From assembly GCA_023634235.1 (NCBI GenBank), contig JAMKCF010000002.1:7076722-7140721 (forward strand): DNA of 64,000 nt, written 5' to 3'. A program made the position numbers and the translations under genes. This document shows, one piece after another, positions 57,101-64,000 of this stretch. The notes beneath the pieces were generated by a model. That model was not told the origin of the DNA, ran no database searches, and was given only the letters and a program-made list of their open reading frames with translations. Numbering within the stretch: position 1 is the first letter of the stretch; each line of letters opens with the position of its first letter. The DNA comes from Pisaster brevispinus (taxonomy: Eukaryota; Echinodermata; Asteroidea; Forcipulatida; Asteriidae).

Positions 57101-58808
57101 TAATTGTTTAATATTTAAAAATCAAACGCATAGAGTTTTTGCTGACCCTGTGTAAACATCAGACACGAAATTTATTTGGTTTATATGCAATGTGTTTACT
57201 TTCTCAAATTAGATAATACTCACAAGCCATTTAAGATATCACAGATATTGTGTTTTATTTCGTTTAACAGTATGACTGGAATGTATATTGGATTAGGATA
57301 TCACCACAAGTACGATGATCATGATATCTCTACAACGCAGTTCATCGAAGGGAGTGACTACTTCGTTCACCCTAAGTTTAACAGCTGGTCCCGCGCTAAT
57401 GACATCGCGTTGGTTAGGCTAGAAACCCCAGCCGTCCTGAATAGCAATGTGTCGGTAATAAGAATTTCCTCATCACCACCGGTCACTGGCGAAACTCTTC
57501 TTATGGCTGGATGGGGAACTAAAAGCAGTAAGTTCTGTTTAAAATAAATAATTTATTTGGGTACCAAAATGATATATCTCTGAAGCTGTATTAGAAAAGT
57601 TGCCATCATTTGAATACCCAATGTGAACATCGAAAAGGTACGGAGCCCATGAAGGGACCCGTAAAGAAATAAAGGACCGGTCAAAATATGGAAACAGTTA
57701 TCTTTTCCTCGATATCATATTTTGTTATCTCGGAAACAACAATTGTGTTGACCCCAAAAATTATTTCGTTTTCTCAAAGGAAAGAAGGGAGTTTCTTTGG
57801 AAGACACGAACAAATTATTTCGAAAGCGGAATGCAAAACAAATTTAGTCCGCCCCACCCACATGGACCACTTGTAAAAATATATTACACTAGGATAATTT
57901 AGTTCGTAAGACACCAAACAGAGAAAGGTAAAAGGATAGGAAACAAGAAGAAATGTTCAGTTTTAGATTTGAGAAGAAAACCCATGCAATCAGGTAGCGA
58001 ATGAAATCCAATATACGTGCAAGATTCGACCTGGTATTAGATGGGATTCGGAAACAGTTTCAGTTAGTAAAATTAGGTTTTCAGTTATTGTCATAATGTA
58101 GTCACATTGGATGCATGTTAATGTTACAGGATTTGGTCTGGTGAGTTCTAAGGTACTGATGGAAGTGGACCTTACGACAATCGGAGATACCGAGTGCTTA
58201 CAATCCTACGGCGACCTTGTAAATGACGTGTTTTGCACTGTCGCTGGTGCTGATGGAGGTAGTGGCTGCCAGGTGGGTAAAAACAAAAATAGTGCTTTTC
58301 ATCTGAGGCTAGTTATATGTCATCATCGAACAAACTATGAGGTTAAGGCCATGAATCATCCTCCTTCAGAGAAGTTTTTTCCTCAAAAATTGTGGTTGAA
58401 GTCGAGAAAATACAATAGAAGACATTGAAATTGAACTGACTGTAGCCCTCGGAACAAAAGCTAAAGCTAACCGTTGAAAGGCGAATGGATTGTTCGAAAT
58501 TGAGATAAATAGTATTAACAGTCTCATAGTACTAATGCAAACCAAATCTGTTTAAGAAAAGTCAAAAAGGAGTATAGTTATAACAACTGGATGAGATTAA
58601 TACATTTTCTCTGATAATGTTTACCCAGGGTGACGATGGAGGTCCCCTTGTCAGTAACTATGAAGAAAGTGACGGACCACTTCTTGTGGGTGTGTACAGC
58701 TGGGGCTCAGGGTGTGGCAATTCCAAGTATCCCGATGTCAACGTTATGATTTCCAACTACTGCGGCTGGATGTCTGCTAGCACTGCTAATGGAGTCACAT
58801 GCGTTTAG
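54111..58808 (+). CDS. Trypsin-fold serine protease homologue lacking catalytic His and Ser (5 exons)
   Basis: Exons 54111-54147, 54595-54772, 57271-57527, 58130-58272 and 58629-58808. All introns are GT-AG and phases join without a stop (795 nt, 264 residues). Signal peptide MKSIFVCVLLAVA; a cleavage-like site R24-I25 (SRIANG, usual R-IVGG). The His box usually LTAAHC is LTSASC, so His57 is Ser70. Asp102 is kept (NDIALVRL, D116). The usual GDSGGP is GDDGGP, so Ser195 is Asp208. Position 189 (S1 pocket) is Ser. WGSGC and the C-terminal CGWM are kept. It is predicted to be secreted and non-catalytic, a decoy, cofactor or binding protein as known for other protease homologues. The open frame and splice sites argue against a dead gene. 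Confidence 0.85.
55679..55917. repeat. Palindromic tRNA-SINE derivative in the protease-homologue intron 2
   Basis: Left arm from AGTTTTGCATCGGGGATAAA to CTCGGGTGGGA (about 55682-55809); right arm about 55812-55917 ends TTTATCCCCGATGCAAAACT. Tail modules (CACAG, ACTGAGTATACA, ACACATCGGTGTAGGGTAAA) are the same family as 45053-45325. Confidence 0.82.
55981..56150 (+). repeat. tRNA-derived SINE
   Basis: Head with A box TGGTCTAGTTGG and B box GGTTCGAATCC in a tRNA-like frame, then the tail GCCTGTGATTTTTTT, AACTCGGGAAAGTACTGAGT, and ACACATCGGTGTAGGGTAAA. This gives the monomer from which the palindromic copies are built. It lies 63 bp from the palindromic copy, in intron 2 of the protease homologue. 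Confidence 0.78.
56529..56720. mobile_element. MITE with GGGCCCAATTTCAT terminal inverted repeats
   Basis: Begins TGGGCCCAATTTCATAGAAC and ends AGCTTTATGAAATTGGGCTC, inverted to each other. About 190 bp, non-coding, with short words AAGCA/TGCTT in both orientations. Same family as 47516-47767, and sits in intron 2 of the protease homologue. Confidence 0.82.
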
Positions 58809-59384
58809 ATGCGACAACGTTATCTCAAACAAATCAAAACAAAATCTAATACAAATTTCTTTTAAAACACAAATTACAGAGTTCCTTAAAATCGTTCAGT
58901 GATCATCTCTCCCTCCCCTTCTCTTTGTTTATAACCCTTAGTTTTTAAACTGTCAGACTTTTCTTTCAGAGCGGGCAGGTTTACACTCATATTTTTACGG
59001 GAAAATAATATGAAGTTGAACGGGATTTACCATAACATTTTGAGGAATGCATCCACATAAACCACAAATTTCAGACTTTTGTCAAACTAATCCAAACTTC
59101 AATATTTCCACAACGTGTTGAAAGGTGAATTGACAATCTAACTACAGTGAAACTCCATAGAGGTTACCTTGTGAGTTTGCCCGTGATGTTTAGACTGCAT
59201 AGCTCAGGTATCACAGTTCATCTTTAATTGAGCCAAAGAAAATATTAAACAAAAGATTTCAAATATACTGCTAAACAATGTGTGTTTGTTAGTTTATTTG
59301 TTTGTAAGTTTATAAGTTTATTTGCTTGTTACGTAGGCCCTAAAGAGATTAAAAGAAACATTTAGAAAGGAACAAATATTGAAA

Positions 59385-59620
59385 TAGCTTTGTTCCCTCG
59401 AAATCATTTCAATACCTCGAAACATTATTTCATTCCGTCGAAATACTATTTCGTCCCCTCAAAATATTATTTCGTTCCCTCAAAATAATATTTCGTTCCC
59501 CCGAAATATTAATTCGAGTTAATTAGCTATTCGTGGAAATGAAATATTGCGAGAGAACGAAATAAAATTATTTCGTTCGAACGATATAATAACATCGAGG
59601 GAACAATATATTAGTTGATA
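59385..59620. repeat. Short tandem array of palindromic ATTTCG-N-CGAAAT units
   Basis: About eight units of roughly 20 bp: ATTTCGTTCCCTCAAAATA, ATTTCGTTCCCCCGAAATA, ATTTCATTCCGTCGAAATA and similar. Each unit is itself an imperfect dyad (ATTTCG...CGAAAT). A second cluster is at 59998-60150, and weaker relatives occur at 57700-57830. Confidence 0.8.
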
Positions 59621-59997
59621 CGGAGTCCTTGAAATGAAAAAGATTTTTGGAGATATTAAAGGCATTATTTTTTGTGTATCTTTTCCGAATTCTCTTACAA
59701 ATACATCAGGTTGTATTTTACTGACTTACCTACTTGAGCTAAGCAAATAATGCAACGCCCTGCAGAATAACTGACAGCCCCTTTGTTGCCAAGAATTCAT
59801 CTTACGATTAAATTGTTATACAGTTTTTTCTTTGTACGCCGAAACTTAAGACTAATATAGATTTCCGTAATCAACCCTTCTCTCCTGACTCTACTTGAGA
59901 CTATTGAACTTCAATTTAAAAATTTAGAGAAAGATCTGAACCCCACCCCTCCCCGGAAAAAGCAAACAAACGACAGCATTAACAACAAAACAAGCAA

Positions 59998-60150
59998 TTA
60001 ATATTTCGTTCCTACGAAATATTACTTCGTCCGCTCGAAATAATGTTTCGTTCCCACAAAATGGCTTACTTTATCCCCTCGGAGTGTTATTTTGTCCACT
60101 CCAAATAACATTTTGAGGTAACGAAATAATATTGATTGCTATCAGAGAAA
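59998..60150. repeat. Second array of ATTTCG-N-CGAAAT units
   Basis: Units such as ATATTTCGTTCCTACGAAATA, ACTTCGTCCGCTCGAAATAA and GTTTCGTTCCCACAAAATGG (only cores matter), about 22 bp apart, more diverged than the first array 380 bp away. Confidence 0.7.
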
Positions 60151-60364
60151 AGACAAACTTACTGCACTTGGTTTTCAGCCTGTGCCCCCGCTCCGTTCGG
60201 GGTTCCAATCAGAAGCAATTCAACCTGAATGCATTACAGTATAGATCACTACATTAGAAGCGGCAGGACAGGTTTTACCTGGAATTGGGTCTTTTTATTC
60301 AAAATATCAAGTAAAAAACCGCAAGGGAAACGGACAGGTTAAGTTTTAAGTCAAAATTGGGTTG

Positions 60365-60440
60365 AGAACAAAGAAAATTTTGACTAAAGCGGGATTTGAA
60401 CTTGTGACCACGACCGGATTAACGTACCGTAGTGGCTGGA
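60365..60440 (-). repeat. Decayed tRNA-like SINE related to the 317-bp array
   Basis: On the minus strand CGGTACGTTAATCCGG is followed by AAGTTCAAATCCCGC. The first is identical to the anticodon arm of the tRNA-like sequences at 31688 and copies; the second is a B box. The 5' half is mutated. Confidence 0.55.
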
Positions 60441-61867
60441 TATTTTGTGTCCCCACCCCCCCCCCCCCTCCGCCCAATTTTGCGAACTGTGTACAAAGTT
60501 CAGCTCAGGTCAAGTTCCCATAAGGGTGATAGAATCTCCGGGGACAGAATTCCCATTACACTGGTGTAGCAGGAGACTCTATCCCTCGAAGATTCTGTCC
60601 CCACAATGCGAATAGTGTCTTTATCTTTAGTGATAAAGACAGGGGACCAGTCTAGCTCAGACCCAACGGGTCTCATCTGGGGTGGGCTGGCTAGACTGTA
60701 AACATTCTTGTTTAGGATGCAGTGGTGCTTGATGGAAGCGATTGTATTTCTGATCGGCACAATGCGTACAATCACAGTAGTGTTTACACAATGATATGAT
60801 AATGCATGGCGGCTCCATGGATAACGTGATTTTTTTTCAAAGTTGCAAGAAAGATGTTTTGATCGAGCTCTTTTTTTAGGGCTCGATACATTTAGCTTCC
60901 AACAGAATTGTTTTTAAACCAAGGGAGCCCCAAAAACTACATCACTATGGCCCGGAGGACGCGTCAAACGTGACATCTCTATGACTTTTCCCCGATAGTG
61001 AGATTTGACGGCAATTTCATGTCCGTGACTCTTCTCTGTGTGCGATTTTGCCAATAATTTTGACTCAAATATTTTGGTAAATGATGTCTCCTTGTGGCCT
61101 TAGTTTATCATTTATACATCCTCAGAACGGTCTTCAAAAACTAGACAAACATTATACAGTTGTGACCCCAAACATTGTCTTCGGGTTTAAACCGGAAGTT
61201 GAAGCTAAAAACTATAAACCCATTATTTCTGCTCTGCATTCAATATGAAATTAAATTAAAAAAAATTTTGTGCGTCAAATTACCTCTTGTTGACCTGTTA
61301 AATAGTAGCAGTGATGGCGTCATCAAATTCACAATTTCCTACTACGACACGTTTAAAATTGTATGAATTTATCTTTGGAACTCATTGAACAATTAATATC
61401 AACATCAATCTGGAACCTAAATAATGACGTCGCCAGTGTCGAGTTACACTTATGCAAAGTTTAATAGCTGAAAAACATAGTTCATGAACCATACAATGCA
61501 TTTTAACATTCTTTAATATACAACTTTTGAAAGGTCATCGAAAACTAAATTTTATTAGAAGTGAAACAGTAATGACACTAATCTGAGCTTGTCTTCCGTT
61601 CAAAACTGGAAAATGAAACCAATAAACAATCACAAACTTTATTTTCAGCTATGTGTCCAACATGCGAGGAATTGGATAGTGGTTTATGTGTGTAAAATGA
61701 CTGTTTACTTTTGGTATTTTCAAACAATTCTAATATACACAGCGCCTTCTGGAGTCAGTAGTTCAAAAGTCATCGTTTCATAAAAACAACACTCATTAAC
61801 AAAACAATACCACAATTCACTGTGTAATATTATACATACACCTCGAGGACAGGTTTTGCAAACTAAT

Positions 61868-64000
61868 AAATTGTTGACACGACCAACTTGCCAGGCTTAC
61901 AGCAAGCGCCAGTGAAATTAACCATCGATCGGTCTAGAATTAAACAATTACTCAAACAGCGTCAACATGCCTACAGCTCGGATGATATGAATCGGTGGCG
62001 CTCACTGCGCAATAAGATACAAAGAGAAATAAAGGCTGCTAAGATCAATTTCTACAGGGACTCTGTGCAGCACCTAAAATCTAGTCAACCCGGGAAATGG
62101 CACTGCCAAATTCAAAAATTGTGCCATCTTAAGCCAAAGCCTACCTCAATTCCTGGAGCCAACTTGGACCCTTTAGCAAAGTCTGAAGCAATCAATCATC
62201 ACTTTGCCAACATTTGCAACCAGCTACCTTCACTTGGGCTTCAAGAATTGCCATGTTATCTACCAGCCATGCTCCCACCTCCCACTATCTACAGAGCTCA
62301 AGTGTTGCAAACTCTCCAAAAAGTGAAACCATCAAAAGCAGGCCATCCTTCAGACTTGCCAGTGCGACTGATCAGAGAGTTTGCTAATGAGTTGGCAACG
62401 CCTCTTGCCTATTTGTTCAACAAATGCCTATCGGAAGGAGTTTTCCCAGATGTGTGGAAAACAGCAACTGTTGTACCAATCCCAAAGGAAAGAAACATTT
62501 CCTCTTTCGATCAGCTGAGACCAATTTCCCTCACTCCAATTTTCGCTCGAGTTTTTGAAACCTTCATTGCTAGATGGCTGCTAGAGGACATTTCAACCAA
62601 ACTTGATCCCAAGCAATACGGTAATATCAAGGGCAGTTCCACTGTTCACTACCTTGTGGATATGCTCAATTATGTTCATCAGGGAATTGACATGCCGAAC
62701 TATTATGCCAAACTCTGTACTGTGGACTTTACAAAAGCTTTTGACAGGGTTAACCATAACATTGTGATTAATAAACTTATTCAATTAGGAGTAAGAAGAT
62801 CCATCATCCCCACTGTCTGCAGCTTCCTCACTGACCGTACTCAGAACACTAAACGTCATGGTGTGGTTTCTACCACTCGGGATATTTCCTGTGGTGTACC
62901 TCAAGGCACAAAGCTGGGGCCCATTTTGTTTCTTGTGTTAGTTAATGATGCATCGATCAGTTGGAGGCTGTGGGCGGTGGAAATATGTGGATGATCTTAC
63001 TTTAGGTGAAGTTGTTAAGTATGATCAACAATCCTCTATACAAGATCACCTTGATAATTTATCTAGCTGGTGTAAAAGTAATGATGTGCTCCCAAAACCT
63101 GAGAAATGTCGCACAATGACAATATCATTTTTTAAGCGAGATATACCTCAAACTTCGGTTTCTCTCAATTCGATAGATCTCAGGTGTGCAACATCAATTA
63201 AATTGCTTGGTGTGACTGTTCAAAACAACTTAAAATGGGACATACACATTGCGGAAGTTGTTTCTAAGGCATCCCGTAGGTTGTACACTTTGTGCGTACT
63301 ACGTAAATCCAAAGTACCTACAACAGACATGGTGGCAGTTTATACTTGTTATATTAGACCTGTTCTGGAATATGCTAGTCAAGTTTGGCACAGCTCCATT
63401 ACTGAACACCAGGTCATTGCTGTTGAAAATGTTCAGAAACGTGCCGCCCGCATTATCCTTGGCCATCACTATCAGTCCTATACCATGGCACTTGAATTAC
63501 TGGGCATCTCATCACTCAAGTCTAGAAGAGAAGACCTTTTGATTAAGTTTGGTAAGAACTTACTTGGATCCACTAAGTTTAGGAACATGCTCCCCCCTGG
63601 AAAAACAACTACCGGTGATAGGGTACTTCGAGCCAGCACAGTAACCGGGCTTCGCATTCCCAAGTGTCGTACTGAAAGGTACAAACGATCCACTATTCCG
63701 GCTCTTGCTCGCATTTTGTGAACTTCTGGCTAAATCCCCTTGGTTTTAATGAATGGTTTTAATGTAAATAGCAATTTTGTATTACCAAATGTGTTCTTGC
63801 CAACAGTGATTTGCCATTTCTTAATTTTTTGCCAGGTAGCTGTTTATCAGTCCCAATAATAATTGTTGTAATGTTAATGGCAATATTGGATTTACTAAAT
63901 GATGCTTTTTTCACCACTTAATTAACGTTTTCAGTGTGGCGAGGCTCTTTGGATCCTGAGCGATGGTTGATTTTTAATCTAATCCAAATGTTTTTGTGCT
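61868..64000 (+). mobile_element. 5'-truncated LINE, runs to window end
   Basis: Coding sequence starts abruptly inside the linker between endonuclease and reverse transcriptase (frame open from about 61870 after a TAA at 61867), which marks a 5'-truncated insertion. The ORF ends at 63721 and a 3' UTR follows to the window edge; no poly-A or simple-repeat tail is yet reached. It is much better preserved than the other LINE copies, with one frameshift seen. Confidence 0.82.
61870..63721 (+). pseudogene. LINE reverse transcriptase, one frameshift
   Basis: Frame 1 (to 62994) has the RT fingers/palm: PSKAGHPSDLPVRLIREF, WKTATVVPIPKE, LRPISLTPIFARVFE, LCTVDFTKAFDRVNHNI and CGVPQGTKLGPILF. Between about 62945 and 62983 the frame shifts by one, and the second frame gives KYVDDLTLGE with catalytic YVDD at 62984-62995. 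Then come LGVTVQNNLKWDIHI and the C-terminal domain VQKRAARIILG up to the stop at 63719-63721. A single indel disables the copy. It belongs to the jockey/CR1 group of non-LTR elements, a different family from the LINE at 24334. Confidence 0.85.

Larger units (their letters stand above)
58809..61860. other. Spacer between protease homologue and terminal LINE, no gene recognised
   Basis: Holds two clusters of short palindromic repeats (59385-59620 and 59998-60150), a C run near 60457-60470 and a decayed tRNA-like SINE (about 60365-60440). A pair of inverted GGGGACAGAAT words lies near 60540 and 60595. Short reading frames here have no recognisable similarity. Confidence 0.55.

Overview
The window is animal nuclear DNA. 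It has spliced genes with long introns, AT-rich spacers, several classes of retrotransposon and DNA transposon, microsatellites and tRNA-derived repeats. Secreted collagen-C1q proteins, CR1/L2-like LINEs with a 2A-like motif, a Ty3/gypsy element primed by tRNA-Leu, DIRS/Ngaro-type elements and many TAGGCCTA-type words together suggest a marine invertebrate deuterostome, possibly an echinoderm. That placement is inference; no rRNA or mitochondrial marker is present.

Layout. 1-4965 (minus): the 5' two thirds of a young-looking Ty3/gypsy retrotransposon (LTR, tRNA-Leu primer site, leader with minisatellite, gag, then pol joined by a canonical -1 frameshift cassette; the 3' end is off the window). 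About 5040-9260 (minus): a decayed DIRS/Ngaro-type tyrosine-recombinase retrotransposon (gag-like, RT, RNase H, recombinase, SGNH-hydrolase-like), itself split by a 1.2 kb TIR DNA transposon at about 7508-8674. 9.5-11.6 kb: no recognisable gene.

11.7-48.3 kb: a three-copy tandem segmental duplication around a secreted collagen/C1q gene. Copy 1 (11687-12485) is a pseudogene. Copies 2 (28631-29437) and 3 (42790-43587) are intact, and each has a conserved upstream block with a probable TATA-type promoter, a CRE-like site and a non-coding first exon (donors at 19377 and 37034), spliced to an acceptor touching the ATG. Later insertions distinguish the copies: a 3.96 kb CR1/L2-like LINE in the copy 2 intron (the empty site is readable in copy 3), hairpin elements, a 3 x 317 bp tandem array carrying tRNA-Asn-like sequences (31.6-32.5 kb), and a DIRS relic (45.6-46.6 kb).

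48.7-64 kb: a minus-strand LINE fragment, a very long TTTG microsatellite, a LINE 3' relic, a five-exon trypsin-fold gene (54111-58808) whose reading frame is intact but whose catalytic His and Ser are both replaced (a pseudoprotease), palindromic tRNA-SINE derivatives, MITEs, short palindromic repeat arrays, and a 5'-truncated LINE running to the window end.

The host genes seen are therefore two intact C1q-type lectin/innate-immunity-like proteins, one dead copy, and one non-catalytic serine protease homologue. No operon-like arrangement, CRISPR array or rRNA gene is present.
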